Below, in pieces: positions 1 through 9,708 of a stretch of 64,000 bases of DNA. A program made the position numbers and the translations under genes. This DNA comes from Nocardia asteroides. Its GTDB lineage: Bacteria; Actinomycetota; Actinomycetes; Mycobacteriales; Mycobacteriaceae. The DNA lies in the NCBI RefSeq assembly GCF_021183625.1, contig NZ_CP089214.1, positions 3,162,001 through 3,226,000 on the forward strand. The letters are read 5' to 3'. The first letter of the stretch is position 1. The number at the start of each line of letters is the position of its first letter. The notes beneath the pieces were generated by a model. It was not told the origin of the DNA. It made no database searches and saw only the letters and a program-made list of their open reading frames with translations.

Positions 1-3000
1 GCATGGAGGGGACGAAGGAGGTCATGGTGACCCGCTCGGCCGCGATGACCTCGGCCAGGTAGGCCGGGTCGCGGTGGCCGTCCGGGCTCGCGACGACCAT
101 CCGGCCGCCGACGCTCAGCGGACCGAACAGCTCCCACACCGACACATCGAAAGTGGCCGGGGTCTTGAACAACACCACGTCGTCCGGGCCGATCCCGTAC
201 TCCGCGGTGATCCAGCGAACCTGGTTCACCACCGCGGCATGCGGCACCGCCACACCCTTCGGGCGACCGGTCGAGCCGGAGGTGAAGATGACGTAGGCCG
301 GATTCTGCGGGCGCAGCGGCGCATTCCGGTCGGCATCGGTGAGCGGGGTGTCGGCGTAGCCGTCGAGCGCGAGGTCGTCCAGGACGAGCACCGGCGCGCC
401 GTCCGCGGTGAAACCGGTGTCGGCACTGGTCAGCACGGCCGCAGGCCGCGCGGTCTCCAGCACGTGGGCGATCCGCTCGGCGGGCTGGTCCAGGTCGAGC
501 GGGACGTAGCCGCCGCCCGCCTCCTGCACCGCGTACGCGGCGACCACCAGGTCGACCGAGCGGCGCAGCGCCAGCCCGATCAGCCGCTCCGGGCCCGCGC
601 CCGCGGCGACCAGGTGCCTGGCCAGCCGGTGCACCCGCGCGCCGAACTCGGCGTAGGTCAGGGTGGTTCCGGTGGCCGGGTCGACGAGGGCGACGGCGTC
701 CGGGGTGCGCCGCTCCTGCGCGGCGAAGGCGGAGACCAGCGTCTCCGCCGGGTCGAGCGGGTACGAGGTGTCGTTCCAGCCGCGCAGCGCGAGCTCGGTC
801 TCGGCGGCGTCCAGCAGCGGGATGTCACCGACCGGGAGCTCAGGGGCGGCGAGCACCGCGGCGAGCACCCGGTCCAGCCGGTGCGCGAAGGCGGCGACCG
901 TCGCCTCGTCGAAGAGATCGGTGGCGTAGGAGAACTCGGCCGACATGCCCGCGGCCTCGCCGCTCTCGTCCTGGGTCTCCTGCAGGGTCAGCTGCAGGTC
1001 GAACTTGGCCAGGTTGGCGTCGTAGTCGACGCCGTTCACCGAGAGCCCCGGCAGCTCGAGGCTGGCCTGCTTGGTGTTCTGGAAGGCCAGCATGACCTGG
1101 AAGAGCGGGTGCCGCGCCTGCGAGCGGGCCGGGTTCAGGATCTCGACCAGCCGCTCGAAGGGCAGGTCGGCGTGTGCGAAGGCGTGCAGGTCGGTATTCC
1201 TGGACTGCGCGAGCAGCTCGGTGAAGGGCAGCGCCGGGTCCACCTCGGTGCGCAGCACGAGGGTGTTGACGAACATGCCGATGAGGTCGTCGAGCGCGGC
1301 CTCGCCGCGGCCGGCCACCGGGGTGCCGATGGTGATGTCCTCGGTGCCGGAGAGCCGGGCCAGCAGCACCGCGAGCGCGCTGTGCATGACCATGAACAGC
1401 GAGGCGTTGTGTTTGCGGCCCAGGTCGGCCAGGGCGCGCTGGGTCTTGCCGGAGATGACGAAGGCGTAGCTGCCGCCGCGGTAACTGGCGACGGCCGGGC
1501 GCGGCCGGTCCGAGGGGAGCACCAGCTCGTCCGGCAGGTCGGCGAGCGCGCGCGCCCAGTACTCGATCTGGGTGGAGATCAGCGACTGCCGATCCTCCTC
1601 GGAGCCGAGCACCTCGCGCTGCCAGAGCGCGTAGTCCGCGTACTGCACCGGCAGCTCGGCCCAGGCGGGCGCCTCCCAGGTGGTGCGCGCCGCGTAGGCG
1701 AGCATGACGTCGCGCGCCAGCGGCACCATGGACCAGCCGTCGGCGGAGATGTGGTGCACCACCATGCCGAGCACGTACTCGGTCTCGCTGATCTCGAAGA
1801 GCCGCGCGTGCAGCGGCACCTCGCTGGTGACGTCGAAGGAGACCGAGGCCAGGTCGACCAGGTGCTCCAGCAGCGTCTCCTCGGTCACCCGGTAGGGGGT
1901 GAGGTCGGGGACGATCTGCGCCGCCTCCAGCACCACCTGCACCGGGCCGTGCTTGGTCTCCGGGAAGACCGTGCGCAGCGATTCGTGCCGGTCGATGACG
2001 TCGATCACGGCCACCTGCATGGCGGCGACGTCGAGCTCGCCGGAGAGCCGGATGGCGACCGGGATGTTGTAGGCGACGTTCGAGCCGTCGAAGCGGTTCA
2101 GGAACCACATGCGCTGCTGCGCCAGCGAGAGCGGGACCTCGCTGGGCCGCTCGCGCGGGACGAGCGCCTTGCGCGCGCCGTCGCCCGCCTGCGACTCCAC
2201 CCGCGCCGCCAGCGCGGAGACGGTGGACGCCTCGAAGAGCGTGCGCACCGGGACCCTGGTGTCCAGCGCGATGCCGAGCCGGGAGGCGACCTGGGTGGCG
2301 ATCAGCGAGTTGCCGCCGAGGTCGAAGAAGTCGTCGTCGACGCCGACCCGGGTGAGCCCGAGCACGTCGCCGAAGATCTGCGCGACGATCTCCTCGATCG
2401 GGGTGGTCGGGGCGCGGAATTCGCGCACCTCGAAGACCGGGGCGGGCAGCGCGCGGCGATCCAGCTTGCCGGAGGCGTTCAGCGGGAACTCGTCGAGCAC
2501 CATCAGCACCGACGGCACCATGTACGAGGGCAGCCTGCGCCGCAGCGCCTCCCTGACCTCGTCGGTGTCGAGTTCGCCCGCCCCGACCAGGTAGGCGACC
2601 AGCTGGTCGCCCGCGCCGGTGTCGCTCACCAGCACCGCCGCCTGGCGGATCGCGGGCTGCGCGAGCAGCGCCGCCTCGATCTCGCCGAGCTCGATGCGCT
2701 GGCCGCGGAACTTGACCTGGAAGTCGGTGCGGCCGATGTACTCCAGGACGCCCGCGGAGTTCCAGCGCACCAGGTCGCCGGTGCGGTAGAGCCGGGCGCC
2801 CGCCGGGCCGAAGGGGTCGGCGACGAACCGCTCGGCGGTCAGGTCGGCGCGGCCCTGGTAGCCGCGCGCGGCCTGCGCGCCGCCGAGGTACAGCTCGCCT
2901 GCGACGCCGATCGGGGCCGGGCGCAGCGCGCTGTCCAGCACGTAGGCGCGGGCGTTCCAGACCGGGCGGCCGATCGGCACCGCCGCGCCCTCGGTGCCGT

Positions 3001-6000
3001 CGACCGTCCACGCGGTGGCGTTCACGGTGAACTCGGTCGGGCCGTACAGGTTCACGACCGTGGCCGGGCTGAGCTTGCGGAACGCCGCGACGGCCGAGCC
3101 GGAGAGCGCCTCGCCGCCGACGTAGACCGCGCGCAGCGACGCGCACTCCGCCGCGGGGACGGTGGCGGCGAACATCGAGAGCAGCGAGGGAACGAACGAG
3201 GCGACGGTGACCTGGTGCCGCCAGATCACCTCGGACTGGTACAGCGGGTCGCGGTGCCCGTCCGGGACCGCGATCACCATCTGCGCGCCGACCATGAGCG
3301 TGGCGAAGAGCTCCCACACCGAGGCGTCGAAGGTGAACGGCGTCTTGTGCAGCACCACGTCGGCGTCGCTCAGGCCGCTCTCGGCGATCTTCCACGCCAT
3401 CTGGTTGACCAGGGCCGCGTGGCTCACCGCGACGCCCTTGGGGCGCCCGGTGGAGCCGGAGGTGTACAGCACGTAGGCCGTGTTCGCCGGGCGCACCGCG
3501 CCGAGCCGCTCGGCGGGGTCGAGCGGCTCGTCGGAGTAGCCGTCCAGCTCGACGGTGTCGACCTCGACGACCGGGCAGTCCGCTGCCGAGATGCCGTCGG
3601 CCGCGGTGGTCAGCAGCACCGCGGGGCGGGCGCTGGCCAGCACGTACTCGATGCGCTCGGCCGGGTGGTCCGGGTCGAGCGGCACGTAGGCGCCGCCTGC
3701 CGTCACCGCGGCGTAGACCGCGACCAGCATGTCGACCGAGCGCCTGATCCCGACCGCGACCAGCGTCTCCGGCCCGACGCCGAGCTCGATCAGCTTGCGC
3801 GCCAGCCGGTTCACCCGGGCGGCGAACTCCGCGTAGGTCAGCTCCAGCGCCGCGCCGGAGCCGGGCTCGAAGACCAGGGCGGTGGCGTCCGGGGCGCGGC
3901 GCACCGCCGCCTCGAACTGCTCCAGCACGGTGTCGGCCCGCGGCACCTCGTGCTCGGTGCCGGTCAGCTCGACGAGCAGTGCCTGCCGCTCGGCGGGGGC
4001 GAGGATCTCGATGTCCCGGATCGGGGTGCTCGCGGAGGCGGTGACGGCGCGCAGCACGCGCAGGAAGCGGCGGTTGAACTCGGCGATGGTCGCCGCGTCG
4101 AACAGGTCGGTGGCGTAGGAGAGCGTTCCGGTGATGCCCGCGGGCACCCCGGCGGCGGTTCGCTGCTCGGTCAGCGTCCAGAGCAGGTCGAACTTGGCGA
4201 TCGGAAGTTCCAGCTCGTCGGCGCTGACCGAGAGGCCGGGCAGCTCCACCGTGCCGTGCGACAGCTCCTGGAAGGAGAGCATCACCTGGAAGAGCGGGTG
4301 CCGCGCCTGCGAGCGGGCCGGGTTCAGCACCTCGACCAGCCGCTCGAAGGGCACGTCGGCGTGCGCGAAGGCGGCGAGGTCGGCCTCGCGCGCCTCGGCG
4401 AGCAGCTCGGTGAAGGCGTGCGCGGGGTTCACCCGCGAGCGCAGCACGAGGGTGTTGACGAACATGCCGATCAGGTCGTCCAGCGCCTGCTCGCCGCGGC
4501 CGGCGATCGGGGTGCCGACGGCGATGTCGGCGGTGCCGGAGAGCCGGGCCAGCAGCACCGCGAGCGAGGCGTGCACCACCATGAACAGGGTGCTGCCCTC
4601 GGCCCGTGCCAGCGCGGTCAGCCCGGCGTGCAGCTCGGCGTCGATCTCGAAGCCGAGCTGCGCGCCGGAGAAGCTCTGGGTCTGCGGCCGCGGCCGGTCG
4701 GCGGGCAGGTCGAGCTGGTCGGGCAGCCCGGCCAGCGCCTCCCGCCAGTAGCCGATCTGGCGCGCCATCAGCGACCCGGCGTCGTCCTCGGTGCCGAGCA
4801 GCTCGCGCTGCCACAGCGTGTAGTCGCGGTACTGCACCGGCAGCGGCGCCCAGTTCGGCTCCTGCCCCGCGGAGCGCGCCAGGTAGGCGGCGGCCACGTC
4901 GCGGGAGAGCGGGCCGAAGGAGAAGCCGTCGGCGGCGATGTGGTGCACCACGAAGGCGACGGCGTAGTCGCCGGTGCCGTTGTGTGAACCGGAGACGTGG
5001 AAGACCCGCACCCGGATCGGCAGCTCGTGCGAGACGTCGAAGCCGACCGAGGCGAAGCGCGCCAGCTCGCCGTGCAGCTCGCCCGCCTCGATGGTCTGCA
5101 CCTCGATGCCGAGGTCGACCTCATCGGCGGGCAGCACCCGCTGGTAGCCGCCGTCGGCGTCCGGGAAGAGCGTGCGCAGCGACTCCTGCCTGGCCACCAC
5201 GTCGGCCAGCGCGGTGCGCAGCGCGGCGACGTCGACGTGGCCGCGCAGCCGCACCACGAACGGCAGGTTGTAGGTGGGCGCCGCCGGGTCGAACTGGTTG
5301 ATGAACCACATCCGCTGCTGGGCCAGCGAGAGCGGCGCCCGGTCCGGGTGCTGCCGCGCGGTCAGCGCGGGGCGGGCGACCTCGGCCGGGGTGGTGTGCT
5401 CGGCGCGGGCCGCGATCCCGGCCACGGTCGGCGTCTCGAAGAGCGCGCGCACCCCGAGCCGGATCCCGAAGGCGGCGCTGATCCGCGCCACCACCTGGGT
5501 GGCGACCAGCGAGTTGCCGCCCAGCTCGAAGAAGTTGTCGTCCGCGCCGACCCGCTCCTGGCTGAGCACGTCGGCGAAGATGCCTGCCACGATCTCCTCG
5601 GCCGCCGTGCGCGGGGCGCGGAAACCGGCGGCGTCGGCGGTGAACACCGGCTCCGGCAGCCCCCTGCGGTCCAGCTTGCCGCTGGTGTTCAGCGGGAAGG
5701 CGTCCAGCACGACGAGCGCGGCGGGCACCATGTAGCTCGGCAGCCGCTCGGCGGCGGTCCTGGTCGCCACCGCGGGGTCGACGGTGGCGCCGGGGGCGGG
5801 CACCACGTAGGCCACCAGCTGCTGGCCGGTGGCGGTGTCCATCACCAGGACGGCGGCCTGGCTGATCGCCGGGTTGGCCAGCAGCACCGTCTCGATCTCG
5901 CCGAGCTCGATGCGCTGGCCGCGGAACTTGACCTGGAAGTCGGTGCGCCCGATGTACTCCAGCACGCCGTCGCCGTTCCAGCGCACCAGGTCGCCGGTGC

Positions 6001-8554
6001 GGTACATGCGCTCGCCCGGCGCGGCGTAGGGGTTGGCGACGAAGCGGTCCGAGGTCAGGTCGGGGCGGCCGCGGTAGCCGCGGGCGAGCTGGCGCCCGCC
6101 CAGGTACAGCTCGCCGGGGGCGCCGATCGCGGCCGGCCGCAGCCGCCCGTCCAGGACATAGACCTGGACGTTCCACTCGGGGATGCCGATCGGGACGGTG
6201 ACCGTGTCGGCGGCGGTGGCCTCCCAGTAGGTCACCGAGACCGCGGCCTCGGTGGGGCCGTAGAGGTTGTGCAGCCCGGCCGAGGAGATCGCGCGCAGCC
6301 CGGCCGCGGTCTCCGGGGGCAGCGCCTCGCCGATCACGAACACCGCGCGCAGGGTCGCGATCTGTGCGGCGGTGGCGTGCGCGACGAAGACGGTGAGCAT
6401 CGACGGGACGAAGTCGGTGACGGTGACCTTGTGCCTGGCGATGGTCTCCGCGACGTAGAGCGGGTCGCGGTGCCCGTCGGGGGCGGCGATGACCAGCTCG
6501 CCACCCGACAGCAGCGGCAGGAAGTAGCCCCACAGCGAGACGTCGAAGGTGGTGGCGGTCTTCTGCAGGTAGACGTCCTGCTCGGTGAGCCGGTACTCGT
6601 CCAGCATCCACAGCTGCTGGTTGACGATCGCGTGGTGGGTGACCGCGACGCCCTTGGGGCGGCCGGTGGAGCCGGAGGTGTAGATGACGTAGGCGGTGTT
6701 CTCGGGCACCAGCGGCGCCCACCGGTCGTCGTCGGTCAGCGGCCCGGCGGGGTAGGTGGAGACGTCGAGGGTGTCCAGCTCGACCCGCACCACCCCGTCG
6801 GGGAGCTCGAGCCCGTCGGTGGAGAGCGTGAGGACCGAGACCGGGTTCGCGCTCTCCAGGATGTAGGCGGTCCGGTCGGCCGGGTGGTCCGGGTCGATCG
6901 GCACGTACGCGCCGCCCGCCCGCAGCACCGCGTGCATGCCGATGACCAGCTCCAGCGAACGCCGCATGCCGAGCGCGACCAGCGACTCCGGCCCGACGCC
7001 CTGGTCGACCAGGTAGCGGGCGAGCTGATTCACCCTGGCGCCGAACTCGGCGTAGGACAGAGCTGTCCCCTCGAAGTGCAGCGCCGTTCGCTCCGGGGTG
7101 CGCGCGATCTGCTCGTCCAGCAGCGCGACCAGCGTCGTGACCGGCACATCCTGCTCGGCGTCGTTCCACTCGACCAGCGTCCGCTCCCGCTCGGCGGCGG
7201 TGATCGCGGGCAGGCTCCAGACCTTCGTCCCGGCGTCCGCGGCCAGGAAGCGCTGGAAGAACTCCAGGAACCGGCCGTGGTGGGTGCGGCCCTCGTCGGC
7301 GCTGTAGAGGTTGGGGTTGGTCTCGAAGTCGATGTGCGTGTGGCTGCCGGTCGTCGACTGGTAGAAGTTGACGCCCAGGTCCTCGATGCTGCCGGTGGAG
7401 AGCACGTTCAACCGGCCGGTCATCTCGCCGAGCACGATCTCGCTGTGGAACAGCATGATGTTGACCCACGGACCGAAGAACTCCGTGGTCACCACGCCGT
7501 CACCGGCCGCGTCGCGGCGGATGTCCTCGTGCCGGTAGCGCTGGTGCCGGAGCGCGCCGGAGACCTCGACCTGGACCCGCTTGAGCAGGTCGGCCACCGT
7601 GCTGTCGTACCCGACGGCGAGCCGCAGCGGCACGATGTTCGAGGTCACGCCGCCCGCGCGGCGCATGGCGGCGGTGGTCCGGGCCGTCACCGGGAGGCTG
7701 AGGATGACGTCCTCGGCGCCGGTGAGCTGGGCCAGGTAGGCGCCGAAGGCGGCGATGAGCAGCCCGGCCGGGGTGTTGTCGTGCTTGGCGACGGCGGCGG
7801 CGAGCAGCTCGTCCTGCTCGTCGGTCAGCGCGGCGCTCGCCACGTTGTTCAGCGCCGACGGCGGGGCGGAGCGGCCGGTGAGGCTGGTCCCCTCCTCCAG
7901 GCCGGCGACCCGCGCGGCCCAGTACTCGCGGTCCGAGTCGAAGCGGGAGCTGTCCCGGTAGGCGATCTCGGCGTCGTACAGGGTGCGCAGCGGGGTGGCC
8001 TTGGCGGCGGCGGGCTCCTCGCCGCGCGTCTCGGCGGTGTAGAGCTCGGCGATCCTGGCCACGTAGTTGGTGGCGGCGAGGCCGTCCAGCGCGATGTGGT
8101 GGATCCGGGTGTACCAGTACCAGCGGTGCTCGCCGAGCCGCAGCGCGGCGGTCTTGATCAGCCGGTCCGCGACGATGTCCAGCGGGCGCGAGTACTCGGC
8201 GCGCATCCACTCGGCGGCGGCGGCCGCCGGATCGTCGGCGCCGCGCAGGTCGACGTACTCCTGCTCGGACGAGAGCGAGGGGTCGACGCCCTGCAGCGGC
8301 TCGCCGTCGCGCTCGATGATCCGGAGGTAGCCGGAGCCGGTCTCCAGCGAGGCGCTGATGCTGGCCTTCAGCAGCAGCTCGGGGTCGAGGTCGCCGTGCA
8401 GATCGACGTACTGCGCGATCGTGACGGGAACCTGCGGGTCGACGTGCTGCGCGTACCAAATGCCCAGCTGAGCAGGCGAAAGCGGGAAGTACTCGACGGC
8501 ATCTCCCCGAGCGTCACCAGTTTCGTCGTTTCCGCCGAAATCCAGCCGGTCCAA
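1..8554 (-). CDS. Non-ribosomal peptide synthetase, starter C domain first (5' part; runs off left edge)
   Basis: Large cytosolic assembly-line enzyme; 2851 residues are visible and the C-terminus lies outside the window. Domains in order with approximate residues: C1 (1-460), A1, T1 (Ser about 1012, DDNFFELGGNSL), C2 (from about 1072), A2, T2 (about 2082), C3 (from about 2135), then A3 cut at the edge just after its FDVSVWE motif. C1 has IHHIALDG at about residue 152 and begins FPLSPAQLGIWYAQH, unlike the other C domains here ([11 protein letters not shown] with HHIAADG or HHISADG). That suggests a starter C domain that N-acylates the first amino acid. Codes read by eye: A1 DVWDFILVS, A2 DAWSYGLVN; neither gives a safe substrate. 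I chose TTG at 8554 because GAGG lies 6 bases upstream and the C domain starts soon after; no ATG or GTG is available in frame there. No E domain is seen. It is probably first in a line that continues left. Confidence 0.93.
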   Translation of the reverse strand, partial: MDRLDFGGNDETGDARGDAVEYFPLSPAQLGIWYAQHVDPQVPVTIAQYVDLHGDLDPELLLKASISASLETGSGYLRIIERDGEPLQGVDPSLSSEQEYVDLRGADDPAAAAAEWMRAEYSRPLDIVADRLIKTAALRLGEHRWYWYTRIHHIALDGLAATNYVARIAELYTAETRGEEPAAAKATPLRTLYDAEIAYRDSSRFDSDREYWAARVAGLEEGTSLTGRSAPPSALNNVASAALTDEQDELLAAAVAKHDNTPAGLLIAAFGAYLAQLTGAEDVILSLPVTARTTAAMRRAGGVTSNIVPLRLAVGYDSTVADLLKRVQVEVSGALRHQRYRHEDIRRDAAGDGVVTTEFFGPWVNIMLFHSEIVLGEMTGRLNVLSTGSIEDLGVNFYQSTTGSHTHIDFETNPNLYSADEGRTHHGRFLEFFQRFLAADAGTKVWSLPAITAAERERTLVEWNDAEQDVPVTTLVALLDEQIARTPERTALHFEGTALSYAEFGARVNQLARYLVDQGVGPESLVALGMRRSLELVIGMHAVLRAGGAYVPIDPDHPADRTAYILESANPVSVLTLSTDGLELPDGVVRVELDTLDVSTYPAGPLTDDDRWAPLVPENTAYVIYTSGSTGRPKGVAVTHHAIVNQQLWMLDEYRLTEQDVYLQKTATTFDVSLWGYFLPLLSGGELVIAAPDGHRDPLYVAETIARHKVTVTDFVPSMLTVFVAHATAAQIATLRAVFVIGEALPPETAAGLRAISSAGLHNLYGPTEAAVSVTYWEATAADTVTVPIGIPEWNVQVYVLDGRLRPAAIGAPGELYLGGRQLARGYRGRPDLTSDRFVANPYAAPGERMYRTGDLVRWNGDGVLEYIGRTDFQVKFRGQRIELGEIETVLLANPAISQAAVLVMDTATGQQLVAYVVPAPGATVDPAVATRTAAERLPSYMVPAALVVLDAFPLNTSGKLDRRGLPEPVFTADAAGFRAPRTAAEEIVAGIFADVLSQERVGADDNFFELGGNSLVATQVVARISAAFGIRLGVRALFETPTVAGIAARAEHTTPAEVARPALTARQHPDRAPLSLAQQRMWFINQFDPAAPTYNLPFVVRLRGHVDVAALRTALADVVARQESLRTLFPDADGGYQRVLPADEVDLGIEVQTIEAGELHGELARFASVGFDVSHELPIRVRVFHVSGSHNGTGDYAVAFVVHHIAADGFSFGPLSRDVAAAYLARSAGQEPNWAPLPVQYRDYTLWQRELLGTEDDAGSLMARQIGYWREALAGLPDQLDLPADRPRPQTQSFSGAQLGFEIDAELHAGLTALARAEGSTLFMVVHASLAVLLARLSGTADIAVGTPIAGRGEQALDDLIGMFVNTLVLRSRVNPAHAFTELLAEAREADLAAFAHADVPFERLVEVLNPARSQARHPLFQVMLSFQELSHGTVELPGLSVSADELELPIAKFDLLWTLTEQRTAAGVPAGITGTLSYATDLFDAATIAEFNRRFLRVLRAVTASASTPIRDIEILAPAERQALLVELTGTEHEVPRADTVLEQFEAAVRRAPDATALVFEPGSGAALELTYAEFAARVNRLARKLIELGVGPETLVAVGIRRSVDMLVAVYAAVTAGGAYVPLDPDHPAERIEYVLASARPAVLLTTAADGISAADCPVVEVDTVELDGYSDEPLDPAERLGAVRPANTAYVLYTSGSTGRPKGVAVSHAALVNQMAWKIAESGLSDADVVLHKTPFTFDASVWELFATLMVGAQMVIAVPDGHRDPLYQSEVIWRHQVTVASFVPSLLSMFAATVPAAECASLRAVYVGGEALSGSAVAAFRKLSPATVVNLYGPTEFTVNATAWTVDGTEGAAVPIGRPVWNARAYVLDSALRPAPIGVAGELYLGGAQAARGYQGRADLTAERFVADPFGPAGARLYRTGDLVRWNSAGVLEYIGRTDFQVKFRGQRIELGEIEAALLAQPAIRQAAVLVSDTGAGDQLVAYLVGAGELDTDEVREALRRRLPSYMVPSVLMVLDEFPLNASGKLDRRALPAPVFEVREFRAPTTPIEEIVAQIFGDVLGLTRVGVDDDFFDLGGNSLIATQVASRLGIALDTRVPVRTLFEASTVSALAARVESQAGDGARKALVPRERPSEVPLSLAQQRMWFLNRFDGSNVAYNIPVAIRLSGELDVAAMQVAVIDVIDRHESLRTVFPETKHGPVQVVLEAAQIVPDLTPYRVTEETLLEHLVDLASVSFDVTSEVPLHARLFEISETEYVLGMVVHHISADGWSMVPLARDVMLAYAARTTWEAPAWAELPVQYADYALWQREVLGSEEDRQSLISTQIEYWARALADLPDELVLPSDRPRPAVASYRGGSYAFVISGKTQRALADLGRKHNASLFMVMHSALAVLLARLSGTEDITIGTPVAGRGEAALDDLIGMFVNTLVLRTEVDPALPFTELLAQSRNTDLHAFAHADLPFERLVEILNPARSQARHPLFQVMLAFQNTKQASLELPGLSVNGVDYDANLAKFDLQLTLQETQDESGEAAGMSAEFSYATDLFDEATVAAFAHRLDRVLAAVLAAPELPVGDIPLLDAAETELALRGWNDTSYPLDPAETLVSAFAAQERRTPDAVALVDPATGTTLTYAEFGARVHRLARHLVAAGAGPERLIGLALRRSVDLVVAAYAVQEAGGGYVPLDLDQPAERIAHVLETARPAAVLTSADTGFTADGAPVLVLDDLALDGYADTPLTDADRNAPLRPQNPAYVIFTSGSTGRPKGVAVPHAAVVNQVRWITAEYGIGPDDVVLFKTPATFDVSVWELFGPLSVGGRMVVASPDGHRDPAYLAEVIAAERVTMTSFVPSM

Positions 8555-8607
8555 CCGTAACCTCGCTTCCGGAACACCGCGTGAGCGCTCCCCGATGACA
8601 CCCGAAG

Positions 8608-8636
8608 AGGCGCCCACCCGTCACCGCGGGGCGCCT
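8608..8636. promoter_or_regulatory. Hairpin in the leader of the left NRPS gene
   Basis: AGGCGCCC at 8608-8615 and GGGCGCCT at 8629-8636 form a perfect 8-bp inverted repeat around a 13-base loop. It ends about 55 bases upstream of the TTG start, on the transcript side of the likely promoter. It has no following T-run in the NRPS direction. It could be an attenuator-like leader structure or the end of a short upstream transcript; the sequence alone does not decide. Confidence 0.4.
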
Positions 8637-8666
8637 TCCTTCTCCGGATCCAGTTTCATCTCAATC

Positions 8667-8690
8667 AGGCAATAATCTTCGTAGGCAATA
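8667..8690 (-). promoter_or_regulatory. AT-richer direct repeats, candidate promoter/operator of the left NRPS gene
   Basis: AGGCAATA occurs at 8667-8674 and again at 8683-8690, a 16-base spacing, in the most AT-rich stretch of the 382-base gap between the NRPS start and cobM. The position, 110-140 bases upstream of the NRPS start codon, suits a promoter or activator site. I could not fit a convincing -35/-10 pair. Confidence 0.3.
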
Positions 8691-8894
8691 TCTGTCTGCC
8701 CCGGTACGCCCGTTACACGGGCGCGAACGCCTCCACCGCATCGACCTCGCTGCTGACCACCGATCCAATCTACCGTCGCCGCGGGGGCCCGACCAACCAA
8801 TACCCGAACACCGCAGATAGCAATCACCTATCCGCCCCGGCCCAGCGGGTGCACGGCGTTCTGCGGGCCGCAACGGCAGGTCGCGGCTGTTATC

Positions 8895-8945
8895 CGGCTC
8901 ACAGCCGAATCGATAGCCGATCGGATGCCGATCGGCTCACAGCCG
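8895..8945. terminator. Clustered dyads at the 3' end of cobM
   Basis: CGGCTCACAGCCG, itself a 5-bp hairpin, occurs twice, at 8895-8907 and 8933-8945; the second copy contains the cobM stop codon. Between them GCCGATCGG occurs twice (8916-8924 and 8927-8935), each including the palindrome CCGATCGG. The cluster could fold into several GC-rich hairpins and may terminate the leftward operon before the NRPS leader. There is no T-run. Confidence 0.4.
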
Positions 8946-9683
8946 GGTGCGGGCCGGGTCGTAGAGGTGTGACTGCACGCACTCGACCGCCGGTGCCAGC
9001 GCCCGGCCGACCAGGATCACCGCCGCCTGCCGCAGCCCGGCCTCCTCGACCCGAGTGGCGATATCGGTCAGGGTGCCGCGCAGGATCAGCTGGTCCGGCT
9101 GGCTGGCCCGGTAGACCACCGCGGCCGGGCAGTCCGGGCCGTACTCCGTCGCCAGCTCGGCCGCCAGCTCCCGCGTTCTGGTGATCGCGAGGTGCAGTGC
9201 GAGCGTCGCCCCGGTCGCGGCGAAGCTCTGGAGCCGTTCCTTCTCCGGCATCGCCGTCGAGCGCGCCTGGGCGCGGGTGAGCACCACCGACTGCGCGAGC
9301 TCCGGCACGGTCAGCTCGGCGCCGAGCGCCGCCGCGGCCGCCGCGTAGGCCGGGACGCCGGGGGTCACGTCCCACGGGATCCCCAGCCGGTCCAGCCTGC
9401 GCGCCTGCTCGGTCAGCGCGGAGTACACCGACGGGTCGCCCGAGCACAGCCGCGCCACATCACTGCCCCTGCCGTGCGCCGCGCTCATCGTCGCCACGAT
9501 CGCGTCCAGATCCAGGCGCTGCGTGTCCACCAGCTCGGCGTCCGGCGCGCAGTGCGCGAGCACCGCCGGGTCCAGGTACGTGCCCGGGTACAGGCAGACC
9601 GGGCTGCTGCGCAGCAGCTCCACCGCCCGCACCGTCAGCAGATCCGCCGCCCCCGGGCCCGCGCCGATGAAGTGGACTGTCAT
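8937..9683 (-). CDS. cobM: Precorrin-4 C11-methyltransferase
   Basis: SAM-dependent methyltransferase of the aerobic cobalamin pathway that methylates C-11 of precorrin-4; cytosolic, 248 residues, a normal length for the family. The start MTVHFIGAGPGAADLLTVRA carries the SAM-binding glycine-rich loop typical of uroporphyrinogen/precorrin methylases. LCSGDPSVYSAL near residue 90 matches the second conserved motif, and VTPGVPAYAAAAAALG follows. I chose ATG 9683 because the conserved fold starts directly there; the reading frame is open further upstream but that extension is arginine-rich and non-conserved. It lies 25 bases downstream of a small gene on the same strand and may end a five-gene operon. 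No other cobalamin gene is visible, so it is separated from the rest of the pathway here. CbiF is the anaerobic-pathway equivalent and cannot be excluded by eye. Confidence 0.88.
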   Translation of the reverse strand: MTVHFIGAGPGAADLLTVRAVELLRSSPVCLYPGTYLDPAVLAHCAPDAELVDTQRLDLDAIVATMSAAHGRGSDVARLCSGDPSVYSALTEQARRLDRLGIPWDVTPGVPAYAAAAAALGAELTVPELAQSVVLTRAQARSTAMPEKERLQSFAATGATLALHLAITRTRELAAELATEYGPDCPAAVVYRASQPDQLILRGTLTDIATRVEEAGLRQAAVILVGRALAPAVECVQSHLYDPARTRL

Positions 9684-9708
9684 GCGGGGCAGTGTAGAGA
9701 GCAGCCCC

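Noticed and set aside
8621..8827. 68-codon open frame upstream of the left NRPS gene on the minus strand
   Set aside because: No recognised motif, no clear ribosome site, and it overlaps the likely promoter and leader hairpin. A short leader peptide cannot be excluded but is not supported.
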